NCBI GenBank assembly: GCA_021292165.1
Contig: CM037879.1
Span: 247,195,797-247,259,796 of the forward strand
Direction: 5' to 3'
Source of the DNA: Shinisaurus crocodilurus
Taxonomy: Eukaryota; Chordata; Lepidosauria; Squamata; Shinisauridae
Length of the DNA stretch: 64,000 bases
The notes beneath the pieces were generated by a model that was not told the DNA's origin, ran no database searches, and saw only the letters and a program-made list of their open reading frames with translations. A program made the translations under genes and the position numbers. Positions 1-12,561 of the stretch are shown in pieces (positions within the stretch are counted from its first letter, which is position 1; every line of letters starts with the position of its first letter).

Positions 1-747
1 TGATGTCAGCTCCTCTACAGCACACCGTTTAAGGTAAATTGAAATACTTGAAAATGTTCTTAGGCTTTGAACAAGACCAAGATCTCCCAAACTGGGGAGG
101 CAGAGGAGACAGTATTTCCCAAAGCCTCAACTAAATGTCCATTTACCTGCACTGGGGGCTTGGGAAGGAAGTCCGCTAAATAGGGGCCGGGGTCATAAAC
201 CAGCTTTTTAATAAAGTTCTGACCTCAGTATAATCCCATACTGAGATAACATGTTTTTATTCCATGATGTTGGGTCAACATATTATGACAATGTGGCTAG
301 TGGATCAGCTGTGAGGCAGCTCAGCAGGATGTGCTCATTTTATTTTCATTGTGTGTTTTTTTAAACAATACAGTAACATCTTGGATGGGTAAACTTTCTA
401 TCCCAGAAAAGCAGTAGTTTCAAAACATTTATCTGAATGCCAGATAAAAATAATTAAATCATAAAAAGGTCAATTAGGAAATAGATATATATGATAGATT
501 AGTAAGGTGATATGAAAGACAGAAATCTACATAATACTGGATCACATTCTGCTCTGTACTCAATGATTCAGCAGTTAAATTTACAGGAAAAGAGTATGCC
601 CATGCATTTCACAATAATTTAAATTAATTGTTAATTATATTTACAACACAACCTGTATCTGAAGGACCACCTACAGCTGGGATGGGCAACCTTTTTGGCC
701 CTAAGGACCATATTTTGTGCCAGGTGGTGGGTTGGGATAGCACATAC
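1..747. other. AT-rich intronic sequence, no feature recognised
   Basis: Low-complexity AT-rich sequence without a convincing exon, RNA gene or transposon terminus. Short ORFs here show no familiar motif. Confidence 0.5.
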
Positions 748-845
748 AACACACACACACACACACACACACACAATTCTATGCATGTCTATTCAGAGGT
801 AATTCCCAGTAAGTTCAATGGAACTTACAATCAAGTAACTATCAT
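748..845. repeat. (CA)n microsatellite beside a dispersed short repeat
   Basis: A run of about 13 CA units is followed by a diverged copy of a short dispersed repeat with the pattern ATGCATGTCTATTCAGA...AAGTTCAATGG. The same repeat recurs in this window near 6205-6240, 6527-6640, 7385-7425, 49640-49722, 56480-56580 and 60668-60720. It resembles a common squamate MITE. Confidence 0.7.
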
Positions 846-1799
846 TAACCTTTTACACCAACTACTGTTTGTGTAAGCTTTCAAGCTACACGGAGTTATT
901 AATCAGACAGGCATTTTAGTAGCGTGGCACAATTCTTCCCCTGTGAAACTTTTAGGGATATTAAAATTCATATTTTACTTTAGAAAATACTGTATTTTAA
1001 TGTAATTTATACAAATCCTAGAACAAGACAAACCTAGAGGCTAGAGACAACAAGAAAGATCAAAGAGCTGAATAAAGGCATAGCTTATCAGTTTTACTGC
1101 CAAGGGGGGAAGGCTTCCCACTCTCTGCAAAGCTAGAGGGAGTAAACATCCATTATTTAAGGCTACTGGAGAATGAGATATAAACTAGAACTAATAGAAT
1201 AAATTACAGGACTAGAGGTAGGTGGGGAGTATCAAAAAAATTCCTAAAACCTTCATCTGGGAAGTGGCTGAAGTTCCCTGGCTTACCTAAACAAAAATAG
1301 GAATGCACAGAATTAGAGGAGACAGTGGGAAAACAAAATTTTGAATCAAATAACTTTTTCAGCTACTATGCAATGCTCCTAAGTCTAGTTTTACATTCTT
1401 AACAGCTCAAAGAACCAAACTGGACTCATCTCTCATCTAAAATTCTAACTCCCATCACACAAGAGCAATCTTGATGTGGTATACATAATGGATGAGTTTG
1501 CACATCACGCTAAGCCACCCTGAGAAAAAGCCACAGTGGGTGGGTGGCTTTGTCTGTTACTCCTGACAGACAATTGCCTGCTCTGTGGCTTGCTGTGGCT
1601 TATTTTCCCCCCAGTCCCTCTCAGTCCTCCTGGCCACTGCCAGCATGTATTCCAGGGGCCTTTGCAGCAGAAATCCTCATTTCCTTGTTCCCTATGTCAG
1701 CACCTTTTCTGCAATTGGTCCACTGTGGTTGTCGGCTCATGAGGAAACTCTCCCATCCGCCCGTGCATCAGATTACTAAAGGGATTTAAGTGTCTAAGC

Positions 1800-2130
1800 C
1801 CTTATAAATGTGGGAATGTGTTTGCAAACTTTAAAAAATATGTATTTTAGGGGTCTTGTGCAAGCATGCAGGACCATAAGACCGTCTGTCTGCTACTGAG
1901 CCCAGCATAGCCATATCCCCCTCTTGTTAATTTTATCCTCCGTTTTGGTGCTTCCTGAGCTAAACTCCCACCCCCATCCCACCCCACACACACTCCTGCA
2001 TAAGATTGCGAAAAGGAAATAATTTTCGGAGCCCTTATGAATGCAGGAATGTGTTCACAAATTTGTAGGGGGAGGTCTTGCACAAGACCACCTGTCCACT
2101 ATTTACCCAAGCATACAGATATCCCCCTCT
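1800..2130. repeat. Diverged tandem duplication, period about 230 bp
   Basis: The segment starting AGCCCTTATAAATG near 1797 and running through CATATCCCCCTCTTGT (about 1910) recurs from about 2030 (AGCCCTTATGAATG) to ATATCCCCCTCTTGT near 2120. Both carry the GGTCTTG-CAAG motif. Many substitutions separate the copies, so the duplication is old. No coding content is seen. Confidence 0.6.
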
Positions 2131-2369
2131 TGTCAATGTCCTTGTCAAGTGCTTGCCTGTACATCTTTACTTTCTTTTTTTTAAAGGCTGCTTCATGTTC
2201 TGCTGAAGTAATAACACCCTCCCCTAAAGGACCTTCTCTCCTGCAGTCACCAGCTGCTTTTGGCTCCCCACACCCCTTCGTGCTTGTTGCTTCCCTCCAC
2301 TGATCTCCATTGCTAGCTGTCAGATGTACATGAGAAGTTACAGATTAGTGAGTGGGATCACTCAACATA

Positions 2370-2480
2370 CACAAATTTCAACGTAGAGCAGGGGCTGAGA
2401 GGGCAAATATATGCAAATTTCAAGGCAGACAAGTGAGGCAGATTGCTAAAAATACGCAAATTTCAAGGCAGAGCAGTAAA
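2370..2480. repeat. Short tandem repeat with AAATTTCAA-GCAGA motif
   Basis: Three imperfect units of about 40-60 bp carry the phrase CAAATTTCAAGGCAGA or a close variant (near 2370, 2415 and 2457). Confidence 0.5.
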
Positions 2481-2973
2481 ACTGAAGAGAAAATTATTTA
2501 AAATTCTTAGCAGCAGACATTCACTCCTGTGCACTTGTGCAGAACTGAAAATAAATTTTAAAATATATTGCAAATGTGTTTGGGACACTCTCTGGTGTTC
2601 TTTCTTCAATATTTCTATGATTTAAAAAAAAAATCCATCCTGAGATGGAGCGCACTGAGAAGGGATGAGTGAGAATGACGACGGCACCAGCAAGATCATG
2701 AGGAGTGGCAAGGGGTTTTGCCGCTCTTGTCGGGCAGCTCTCTAGCCATTCCCGACAACGATAGACAACCCTAAACAACCCGGCTACAGGCCATGGGTTC
2801 TCAAGGTGGCTTGTTTGCAAAAAACAACCCATGACGGAAAAACTGCTCCAGGTTCGGACATCACGCTAAGCCACCCTACAACCACCCACAATAACAACCC
2901 ACTCTCAAGGGGAGGGTGTGTTGGGAAATGTTAATTACACTGATTTGTCATGACAATCTTGTAGACACAATGA

Positions 2974-3313
2974 CTGGGTTCAGATAACACGATAACCCAC
3001 ACTCAAGGGTTGAATATGGGTTGAGTGTAGGTTGTTGTTGAACCGTGGGTTGTTGTTGAAACATGGGTTATCATGTTGTCTGAAACTAGCTGCGCTACCA
3101 AGCCATGGCTTGTTAACCATGAACAACCCATGAAGAGAACCCATGGTTTGTTGTTGGGTTGTGAACTGTGGGTATTCACCATGGTTTGTTATCTTGGCTG
3201 GGTTCAGACAACACGATAACCAGCACTTCAACAACCACCCATGGTTCAAAGACGACAAACATGCAACCCATACTCAACACTTGAGTATGGGTTATCATGT
3301 AGTGTGAACCCAG
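2974..3313. mobile_element. Palindromic MITE, TIR CTGGGTTCAGA-ACACGATAAC
   Basis: The left end begins CTGGGTTCAGATAACACG at 2974 and the right end reads as its inverted counterpart, finishing GTGTGAACCCAG at 3313. An internal inverted start (CTGGGTTCAGACAACACG) near 3200 suggests one copy nested in or fused with another. The interior is rich in AACCCATG/CATGGGTT phrases that fold back on themselves. Related sequence occurs at 15840-16390 and 53091-53290. No clear target duplication was found, so the superfamily is uncertain (hAT-like is a guess). Confidence 0.65.
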
Positions 3314-4377
3314 TCAAGTGCAATAGTGGACCTTGAAATGGGAAGGGAATCACATTTTACTAGGAGGAATTCAGTATTCTGGTTTGAGCTTTGCTAATAT
3401 CCAATTTCCCAGCAACAAATCCATACATGGAAGAATATCATCTGGATCCTGTGCATCCTGTTAGCTTGAAGAAGAATCAAATGCAAAGAATATCAATCAC
3501 TACTGAAATCGAACCAAAACATTGAATGATGGGTTGAAGGCACAGCACAACATTTTTTGGTAGGTCCCATGCTTGGGTGGCTAAAAGTGAAACAGGGCCA
3601 CCCCAAAACAGTAGTGGTTTCTGCAAATGTGCCGGGGTGGGTGGGCCACTTGATACCCATAAGTACAAAGCTTGTGAATTTAAATAACAACAATAAACCA
3701 AAACTGCCCAACAAGAATTTGTGATCTTCCAGGTGGTACGGAATGCTGATGAACCTATAGAACCTACAGAGAAGGGCGTGGGGTGGGGTGAGGGTGTAAA
3801 TAAACCAGAAGACAGGCAGACAGTGTGAGTCTGTCAAGTCTATGGTTGAGAACAGTTGAGACCGAGACACAGAATATTGGGGTTTCAGTTAAGGGTGGGA
3901 ATAGAGGGCAGCGGGGGAGAGATGCAATCGACCTGCTCAGGCCCTTGACAGCTTATAGTAATTATCATGGAAGGGGGTTAGGGTTCGTGGGGAGATGAGT
4001 GGCATGAAATTTAAAAAGCCCTCCTGCACTATACTGGGATGTTTGCGAAGGAGAGGAAAGGAAAAATAACACTTTTCTTTCCCCACTCCTTCAGAACTGT
4101 GTGCCCCAGCCCCTTCTATATAGCTATAAAATGCTCAGGTTTGGGTCTGTAAGCCTGCTAACTGGGGTCAGGGGTGGTGGATGATGGGGTTAGAAAAATG
4201 TGTCCTTCCTCCCTGCCTCCCCACAAGGCCTGAACAGTATTACAAGGACTCCGTTCTAAGCTGTCAGGAGCGCTGAACAGGAGCCACTCCCCATTTGGTG
4301 TGGGGATATATACATTGATCGGGTTTGTACGATTGCCATGGTTCGTTGTGGCACCCATGAGCGCCATCCTGAATATT
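3314..4377. other. Intronic sequence without a recognised feature
   Basis: No exon or transposon terminus was recognised in this stretch. Confidence 0.4.
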
Positions 4378-4472
4378 CAAGCTGCAACCACGGCTTGTTG
4401 TGTTCCCCAAACTCGGGGGCAGTGGGTTATGCAAGGGTTAAACCACCCTTGCAGAGCCCATGCCCTGTTTTA

Positions 4473-4508
4473 GGGTTATGCGAGGGCTGTTTAACCCTCG
4501 CATAACCC
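4473..4508. repeat. Perfect 14-bp stem hairpin
   Basis: GGGTTATGCGAGGG (4473-4486) is followed by an 8-nt loop and its exact reverse complement (4495-4508). It lies in a degraded fold-back element (about 4378-4520). A weaker version of the same hairpin occurs near 15857-15890, so it belongs to a repeat family and is not a single-copy structure. Confidence 0.8.
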
Positions 4509-4519
4509 CTACAGACGTG

Positions 4520-6490
4520 GTTTGAATATTAAAAATGGCTGCCAGCATGCTCTGCAACCCACCTGTTACATCTGTTTGATCATGTGACCCAACTCAATGT
4601 GTTGCAGGTCCCACTTGTCCTGCCTAAAGGTTACTTTTTGATGATGAAAATAAGTCAGTTACTATTTCAATGTATGCTACTTTAAAAAAAATTTTTTTAA
4701 ATCAAAGTATGAAAGATGCATCTATTCTCACTGGCAATGCCCATGAACAAGTATGTTAATGTCAAACTAAAATTACCCAAAGATAGTTGGTTACCTAGGT
4801 CTAGATGGCAATTCTCACCTTATTATTTCCAAATTGTATATTAATGCTAAAGGGTTAAAAAGATAAAGTGCAGATACTTTATTCAGAGCTGCTCAAATAT
4901 ACTGTAGGCAGTACAAGTGGTTGCCTAGGGCAACAAACCATTTAGAGACTATTTATTTTATCAGTTTATTGTATGATGGATTGTGGGATGTAGAGGGAGG
5001 CTGTTTTCTAGCTTGTTTAGAGGCAGTAGAAACACTACATTTACCCTTAGTCTACTTCTGCACTTTCCCAAAGGAGCACCCCATGCTGAATCTTTGAAGG
5101 GAAACCGGTCCTCTAAACAGCGAGACTTATGATAATGCATTAAGCAGTATGTTTGTCAGGTTAATTTGTTGTTGAACAACTGAACATTCCATTAGGATAT
5201 TTCTGGGAAGGTATTGTTTGTTTCCAGGATAATTGGGAAAGTTTGTATAGCAACACACATATCTAGCTTACTAGATGCATAATTTCTATACCACAGCCAC
5301 AGTGTGATATAATAAGGATACCATTCCTCAAGTGGAACACAATAGGCACCCAAAATACTCAGCTTTGATTGTTAGGGCTTAAAATTGCTGCCAATCAACA
5401 GGTTCAGCAACCAAAGGCAATTTTTCAGAGTCTAATGGTGTTCAGGAAGAAGAGACAAGAAAAATAGTTCCTTTAAGAGACAGAGCAGAAAGTATTCACA
5501 AGGAAGTAGGGATTTTTTGTTGTTGTTCAAGGCTAAAAATAAAAAGGATTTGGAACACAAACACACACACACGCACACACACACACAATTAAGAAAAACA
5601 GAAGAAAGGCTACCATGCCAAGCATTTTCATGGTTCATCTATTCCAGTAGTCATTCCCCCCCCCTGGGGGGGGGGAGGGGCTGGGCATCAGTTGCTTCAG
5701 AGGAAGTGTGAGAGAGATCAAAGGACAGTTTATGGATAAGGAGAGGGACTCACTTTCATTGGTTGAAGAACTTTAGAGACACTGGGAATGGCTTGCATCC
5801 CAACCACTGTTAAAGAAGAAGAAAAAAATCTAATGCAAATGCTTCATTCAGCCTGGGTAAACCTAGAGTATCCACATATGAATTACTGAGCCACCTGATT
5901 CTGCTTTATTTTAAAACAATGCAGCTGCTGTTTTTGTATTTTTTCCACACCTAATCGATCCCCCATAATTGTCCAAGTCAGCTTGATGGTTTGTGCTAAA
6001 TTAGTACTGTATTATTCCCTTCTCTTCCATTTACCTTATCCTTCATGCCCTGAGGAACTTGGAATCTTGACAGCTAGTTGTTGATTAGTTCTTTGTATCT
6101 GTAGCTATTTATCTCTTAGGAGGAGGAATGAAACTAAAAATGTAGTTTGTTCCCACATTCCTTGTTTTTGTGCATGTTCGCTTGGAAGTCTCCAATCAAC
6201 CTTATTCCCAAGTAAGTGTGCACAGGAATGCAGCCTGGCAAGAGACAGTTAATTTACGTATTAGATTGTTAAATGGAAACCTTAGACTACCTGTAGAGAG
6301 AATGCTTTGTTTATCTGTGGGCTGGATGAGTAAGAAGACGACTTGTTAGACAATAGCAAAAAGAGAACTTTTTTTGGTAATTATAGAGTAAGAGAAAGTA
6401 TTGTTACCGTACTTACATTTGTTTGAGGAGAAAAGCAGAAATCCATTCTAGTTTTAGTTTGTGTTGTATGCTTCCTTTTTGTAGTGTTTG
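4520..6490. other. Intronic sequence with short simple repeats
   Basis: Mostly non-repetitive AT-rich DNA. It contains a CA tract near 5558-5586 and a short C-run/G-run inverted pair at about 5648-5683. A fragment of the dispersed repeat seen at 748-845 lies near 6205-6240. No coding exon was recognised. Confidence 0.5.
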
Positions 6491-6941
6491 TTGTTGAAAA
6501 TAAAATTAAATTTTATATATATAAAAAATGGAATGCAGCCTGGCTGTGCTCCTATCCACACCTGGGATGTACCACTTAAGACTTATGTACTTGGGACTTA
6601 CTTCCAAGTAATGATGCATAGGATTGAGCTGCAGAAGCCAGGTGGGCTAGTAAAAAAAGGATATGCACAGGAAACATTTGTGGACCTATTTACAAGGCAG
6701 AGGTAATTAATGTTTTGTGTGGCAAGTACTTCCTTTCAATTTAAATCAGTAGACAATTTTATTTTTCTTTTCTTTTGTGGTCCCAATACTTTACAAAGTC
6801 CCATCCCACAATGAGAGGTTCATATGGCCCACTCTTTGCTGGCTAAGTATATCTGAGGACTGGTGCTGTTGGCTTCTCCTTACTTAGCATGGTCCCAAGG
6901 TGTCTGCTAGATACTGAATTTCATCCTGCAACTAACTTGAA

Positions 6942-7217
6942 CAGGGAAGGGCAACATGCAGCCCATGGATGCAAGTGGCCCACGCTGCGACAATTTATTA
7001 ATTACAAAATAAATGGCCACATTAACACTATGGAGTGGTAAACAAGCCAAATTTAGCTTCAAAACAAACTAAATTTGGCCTGTTTAGTACTCTATAGCAC
7101 TAACCCTGCCATTTTTTAGTTTTTGTTTTTTCAGGCAGCATGCAGCTCACAGGGGGAACTGGGGGGAGGGCAAAAATGGCCCCCCAGACCCCCAAGGTTT
7201 CTCACTCCTGAAGTAGG
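6942..7217. mobile_element. Degraded hAT-like MITE (CAGGGAAGGGCAAC ... CTCACTCCTG)
   Basis: The end sequences resemble the better-preserved hAT MITE at 52122-52438 (start CAGAGGTGGGC, end CCACCCCTG). The termini are diverged and no target duplication can be read. Confidence 0.4.
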
Positions 7218-7576
7218 GTACCTCTAACCTAGTAGCATACTGTAAATGAGGGATGGATATCTCCTTAATGTCCTCTGCAGTAGAGACCACTACAAAATGA
7301 TCCCAATAATATATCTGCAATGAACTTCTCTTTCTAAGGTGCTCTTTACATGCTTGACATTCTAAAAGGCAAGAAGATGAATGACTAAGGCAGGAATCCT
7401 ATGTACCCTTAATAAGTCCCACTGGTATAACTGGAAATTTTAAGTAAATATGCAAGGGATTTTAGTGTAAAGTAATTTGCATACTATTAAATACATAATT
7501 TGTACTGTTTAATCATAAAATGGAATATATTCTGGATTAAAATATTAGACACAAATAGTGGCACCAGATATTACCA

Positions 7577-7620
7577 CCAAAAATACCAGCATATGTTAAC
7601 TTAAATCTCTTACAGCCATA
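7577..7620. repeat. 44-bp sequence repeated inside the MITE at 8150
   Basis: The phrase ATACCAGCATATGTTAACTT and its flanks (7577-7620) recur almost exactly at 8271-8312. A diverged inverted version lies in the hAT MITE at 52122-52438. It is probably a fragment of that MITE family. Confidence 0.6.
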
Positions 7621-7639
7621 GATAACTATTCTTCATCAC

Positions 7640-8040
7640 CTCCGTTTCTCTCAGGATACCTGAGAGAGTGCCTTCTCCCTTACCAACCTGCCTGGCCACT
7701 GAGGTCATCGGAGGACATTCTCTTTGTGGTTCCATATGGACCTATGGCCTGACTGGAGTCCACCAGGAGAAGAGCCTTCAGTGTGGTGGCTCCATTTCTG
7801 TGGAACTCCCTACTTCTGGAGGTCAGGCAGGCACCAACACTGCGTTGTTTTTGGCACCTGCTGAAGACATCTTTATTCCGGAAAGCCTTCCTTGCTGACC
7901 AGCCACAGTGTTAATGTTATCCTGATTTCAATGCATTGTTTTTATTCTTTTATCTGTTTTATCTGTTTTATTGTTCACCACTCCAGAATCTGTCTAGATA
8001 TAGAGCAGTATACAAATGCAGTAAATAAATAAAATGAATA
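7640..8040 (+). mobile_element. L2-clade LINE 3' end with ORF C-terminus and (TAAA)n tail
   Basis: In one plus-strand frame the sequence from about 7771 reads RAFSVVAPFLWNSL, then EVRQAPTL and LLKTSLFRKAF. This is the characteristic C-terminal end of the L2-clade LINE polyprotein. A short 3'UTR with TATAGAGCAGTATACAAATG and a TAAATAAATAAA tail follows. The copy is severely 5'-truncated. Similar tails without ORF remain near 14505-14568, 19990-20085, 22590-22690 and 62486-62569. Confidence 0.8.
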
Positions 8041-8149
8041 AATAATAAACATGAACGACTATCAAAAATTGTTTTTATACCCACAATGCTTTTTTTCAAG
8101 CGGCACACTTTGCCGCCCTTCTACTTTTATCTAAGCATATGTTACAGTA

Positions 8150-8505
8150 CAGGGGTGTCAAACCTCTTGCAGCCCGAGGGCCAAATTCCATTTTGGAAAA
8201 GCTCTCAAGAACTGCATTCCAGTGGTGGGCAGGGCTAAGGGCAAAAGGGGGCTGGGCCAAAGGCAAAAATCCAAAAATACCAGCATATGTTAACTTAAAT
8301 CTCTTACAGCCAGTAATTAATCCTTAGAAGAGGCACTTCAACCTTTTAGAATAGGAAAAAAACATGCAAAAGCTGGAAAACCACCGAACAACGGTGGTTG
8401 GGGGAAAGGGAAGGGGTCGTGGCCATCTGGGGAACCCCAGAGGGCTGGAGTGGGACCCGAGGTGGGCTGGATTTGGCCCCTGGGCCTGAGCTGTCATACT
8501 CCTGG
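8150..8505. mobile_element. hAT-like MITE (CAGGGGTGTCA ... TACTCCTG)
   Basis: The left end CAGGGGTGTCAAACC and right end CTGTCATACTCCTG are imperfect inverted repeats. The interior shares motifs with the well-defined hAT MITE at 52122-52438. No matching 8-bp duplication is evident, so the copy is old or its ends are misplaced by a few bases. Confidence 0.5.
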
Positions 8506-8515
8506 TATAGGGGAT

Positions 8516-10333
8516 TGCACTCATTTTTACTGAAGGAATTTTTCCTACCTACTCTCCTTTGACTTTGAGTTGGCAGGAGATGACAGTACGGAAGATTTGG
8601 AAAAATTGCCATTGTTTACACTGAATCCTATCCTTCAGTTAGAAACAGTGTAGGCTATTTTCAAAAGGCTTTCTTTAACCAAGAACCCAGGAAAATGTAT
8701 ACACAACAGCCAGGCAAGATAACAGATGGACAACCACAATCCACAAAGATGCTATGTATCAAAAGCTCAAGAATCAAGTATAAGATGAAAATCCAAAAAT
8801 GTAGTAAATTTCCACAATGCATTATTTGACACATTCCTGGAACAGCAATATGAATAGCTATTCATAGTATATCCAGAAGATAACACCAATAATAACCCAC
8901 AACAACTAGCTAACAAATATACATCAACTATGAATGTTCAAGGACTAATGCTAAAAGCGAGGGGAGAAAATAGCAGAAGAAATTCCTGATCAAGTTGAAA
9001 AGAAAGGCAACATGGACAAGACGTGATCTTTATGAAATCAGTTACCAGTTCTTTCAATCTTTGCAGATAAATACAAAACGTACAACAAAAAAGCATTATG
9101 GAGATGAGGGAAAAGATAGGGGAAATTACATTATGCCATTCAATATTCAATTCAGTTTGTATCAGTTGGTGAGATATGTTCAGGAAGCAAAGCAAAACTA
9201 AACATCTCTGGGATTTGTCTTTTTATTATCTCTACAACAGTTTCCTTAAAATGAATGTCATATAATGCAGCATTATTATCTATCCTAAAAGCTATAAAGC
9301 AAATCCATATATTATATTTGTGGCTCAGCCTCATCAAGAAAAGAAAGTCAAGATAACACAGATATTTAGTTCCCTTAGCAACATAATGAAAATGTAATTT
9401 GAAGTAGTGTACATATGAAAAATCACACTGTCCTGTCATCCACAACAGTCGATTGCATTGTAGCTATTTGATTCTGCTTCTTATATGCATGAGAATGAAA
9501 AGAATATAATTAAACATTTAAGTTCTTTATATATTGTTTCTATCTATCTATCTATCTATATGCTTTGCATTCGAAAAATTATCTTTTGAAATGTTTAAAA
9601 TGAACCTTTTTCCAGTTTGAATGCTCTGTACAGGAACCAAGGACTGGTTAATAGTGGTATTCATTTCTCCACTAATCTGCCTACAGTGATCTCTCCCTAG
9701 AATGAAGAGTAAAGACACTTGAAGGGGTATGGTGGGAGGCAGCAATAGGCCTGGACTTGATTGAGGTAAGGATAAACAAGGGCTACAATTACATGGATGG
9801 CAGAGATAGAAAATATCACTATCTCTTTAAAGATATGGGCATCTTTAAAGTCAATTTAATCACTGTTCCTTTAAATTATGAGACCATTATAAGGCTCTAA
9901 AGAACCAAAATAGAAGTATTGAATGAAACAAATTAAATCTATGTACGCTTTCAATGAAAAGAGAAACAATGATTCAAGGCTTATCCTAGGAGAGTCTTTT
10001 GTGTTTTAAAAGGGATTAATGGGCAAGGGGAGAGAAAATATATAGCCTGTTCAGCACAATGCTGCTGGCTTAATTATTACTTTGGTGTACAAAAGTACAG
10101 CTGTAGAAATTTTGAACAACTTTCATATGGTGAAAGTAAAAACAACAACTATGCTCCTTTCCCAAGCACTATTTCAATTGTGTCAAAGAAATGACTGATT
10201 CCAGGATCCAGTACACGAGTATAATTTCTAGGCCTAGTACAAACTTGCCTGTTTTGAAATGTTTAACTAACTGCAGTCTAGTGTTATGTCCAAACCTGGA
10301 CAAACTGTGGTAAGTCTTAACTATGGTTTACCA
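8516..10333. other. AT-rich intron, no gene recognised
   Basis: Long AT-rich stretch with a (CTAT)n microsatellite at about 9540-9560. Open frames up to about 97 codons occur but have no domain signature or splice-site context. Confidence 0.5.
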
Positions 10334-10465
10334 CAGGGATGGGGAATGTGTGTCCCTTCAGATGCTGGGACTACAGTTCCCATCATCCCTTACTATTGGT
10401 TATGCTGGCTGGGGCTGATGGGAGTTGAAGTGCAACTTCTGGAGGGCCACATGTTCCCCACCCGT
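10334..10465. mobile_element. Fold-back MITE of the ACTACAACTCCCAT family
   Basis: A palindromic unit: the left arm has GGGACTACAGTTCCCATCAT, the right arm has GCTGATGGGAGTTGAAGT, and the outer ends are CAGGGATGGGGAATG and CATGTTCCCCACCCG. It is flanked by TGGTTTAC-like sequence on both sides (8/8 or 6/8 matches depending on the exact end chosen), consistent with hAT-type insertion. Other fold-backs of this kind lie at 11485-11610, 12935-13075, 38140-38335 and 51180-51325. Confidence 0.65.
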
Positions 10466-10474
10466 GGTTTACTG

Positions 10475-11213
10475 AAACAAGCCAAATTCATACTGTGGTT
10501 TATGTAGCTAGCTTGTTTCAATAAACCATATTTAAGATTAGCCACACTTTAAGGTTCAGACATCAATTAGGGATGGATTAATCTATTAATTTTGGTTTCT
10601 CTGTTTCTCATTTTTCCAATCTTAAGTTCAGTTTGTCCTGAATTTGCAAATTTATTTTAGATGCCCCATATAGATACAGAGAAATAAGTTTGCATAAACA
10701 TTCTCAAGAATAATGTACAATTTAGCCTCATTTTCCCCCCTCATGGTAATATGCTTGCCATCTGGGCCAGGTCCCCCTAGGCACCTGAGACCTGGTAAAA
10801 TATATATGTACTCTCTCCTGCCCCCTGCATGCTTGCCCTGCCAGAATCATGCCTAGTACTGTATCATGGTATTATGCAGGGAGCTAAACTGGTAAATATT
10901 CTGGTTTGGTTCTGCTTCAGATTCAGCTGTGACTGAAGTTGTTCTGGTTTGACCAATAAAGACCTAGTAACTGGTTCAGTACACCTAAACCAATTAGTTC
11001 AAATCCATTTCTCATGGGAAAAATATGTATAATTTACAGTATGATACCAATCTGTATGAATAAGATAATCAATATAATTGTGATATTGTATTTTAATCTC
11101 AATACTAAATGGTTGAACACGCAAGATAGAAAAGGCTGCAATATGTACAACAAGGTGGACCATAGTGTGAGGAAAATAAACAGGGAAAGCAATATGATTG
11201 TTCTATTTATGTA
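10475..11213. other. Intronic sequence, no feature recognised
   Basis: AT-rich, with only short open frames and no recognisable repeat termini. Confidence 0.4.
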
Positions 11214-11216
11214 TTA

Positions 11217-11632
11217 AGGGTGCAGTCCTATGCATGTTTAGACAGAAAAAAGTTGTTTAACTCCCAGCATTCCCCAGCCAGCCATGCTAGATGGGGAATG
11301 CTGGGAGCTGTAGGATTTTTTTCCTTCTGTTTAGGCAGATTGCTCTGCCCGTTCTTTAAAATTAATGATATACCACATTTCATAAAATGTATCACAAATG
11401 TTCTGCAATTTTAATAGCATTTGTTGTGGTTGTATTTCCATTTATTTATTTATTTTTACAGCTCCTAGTAACCAGGGATCTAGAGCAGTGTTCTCCAACC
11501 TTGGGTCCCCTGATGTTTTTGGCCTACAACTCCCAGCTATGCTGGCTGGGGCATGCTGGGAGTTGTAGGCCAAAAACATCTGGGGACCCAAGGTTGGAGA
11601 ACACTGGTCTAAACAAATATAGGATCACACCC
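11217..11632. mobile_element. Harbinger-like MITE A (AGGGTGCAGTCC ... GGATCACACCC)
   Basis: The left end AGGGTGCAGTCCTATGCATG and the right end, which reads inward as GGGTGTGATCCTATATTTG, are terminal inverted repeats about 25 bp long. TTA flanks both sides (11214-11216 and 11633-11635). A 3-bp TWA target duplication is the hallmark of PIF/Harbinger transposons. The interior contains two fold-back blocks (11235-11335 and 11485-11610), the second a near-perfect palindrome around CTACAACTCCCAGC. The right-hand TTA is shared with the neighbouring element B. Confidence 0.7.
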
Positions 11633-11635
11633 TTA

Positions 11636-12075
11636 AGGAGTGATCGTATGGCTCCTAGACATCATCGGGGGGGGGGGGATAGGCTTGTTTGGATTCCCAT
11701 TTCTGAGGTTGGAGACAGTGCTCCGACCTCAGAGCTGGGAGTCGGAACTCCGATCCACGTCCCATACCCCCGCGCAGCCAACACGGAAAGAACCGCACTG
11801 GCTGCTCTCCAAGGTTGGAAAAGCAATCTTGGAGAGAGGTTCAAGGGGGCAGGGAAGGGGGCGGGGAGGGGAGGAGACTGGAGTGGCCAGGATACAAGGT
11901 ATCCTGACGACACTCCAGCCTCCTTCCCTCCCCCTCCGAAGCTCCCCAGCTGGATGGGTGAAAACGGCTGTCTAGCAAAAATGCAGAGGAGTGGGTCGCC
12001 TCCTCCCGCTCTGCATGGGATGCCCATAATTCTCCAAGTTCAGAGGCCTACAGGCATCTTGACTGGATTGCTCCC
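11636..12075. mobile_element. Harbinger-like MITE B, GC-rich interior
   Basis: The ends AGGAGTGATCG and GGATTGCTCCC are imperfect inverted repeats, flanked by TTA (11633-11635 and 12076-12078). The GC-rich interior contains a G-run, a CTGAGGTTGGAGACAGTGCTC block and a GGATACAAGGTATCC palindrome. A related copy in the opposite orientation lies at about 37690-38130, and a more distant one at 46656-47060. The long open frames across it are composition-driven and have no protein signature. Confidence 0.7.
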
Positions 12076-12561
12076 TTAATTTATTAAAAATATTTCTAGG
12101 CTGCCTTTCAGTGCAGAAGTCACCGCAAGGTGACTAGATTGCAAAATCATAATAAAGTATGTAATATTATAGAAAAATGAAATGTTTAAATAAGTAAAAG
12201 CTATCTTGCTCATTTACCTACACTGTTTAGTCCCATGATTTCCTATTCTATTCTATTCTTTGTTCTTGTTTTTTAAGTCTCTTGTAGTCTATCTCAGATA
12301 CTGGGATGTTTCTGCACTGCCTGTGAACCTGCTGGACTAACTAACTGCCAGAGATGCAGCCCGTCTGCCCTTTTCAATGCAATACACATAATTCAAAGGT
12401 AAGAAAGCAAAAAATTCAAAAACATTGTCTTCCACTACAAAAATCCCACCCACATCTTTATCAGATGAGGAGTGTAGGCTTAAAGCATTTAGCATGCTTC
12501 TCACACAACTTTCCCCAAGAACATCCTATGAACTGAATCGATCATGGATCCTTCTGCAGTA

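Noticed and set aside
2521..2832. Minus-strand frame of 103 codons as a host exon
   Set aside because: No splice sites at suitable positions and no match to ANKS1B or another family I recognise.
11387..12079. Open frame of 230 codons on the plus strand
   Set aside because: It runs through the GC-rich Harbinger-like MITEs, shows no protein motif, and overlaps equally long frames on the other strand and in other phases. Composition explains it.
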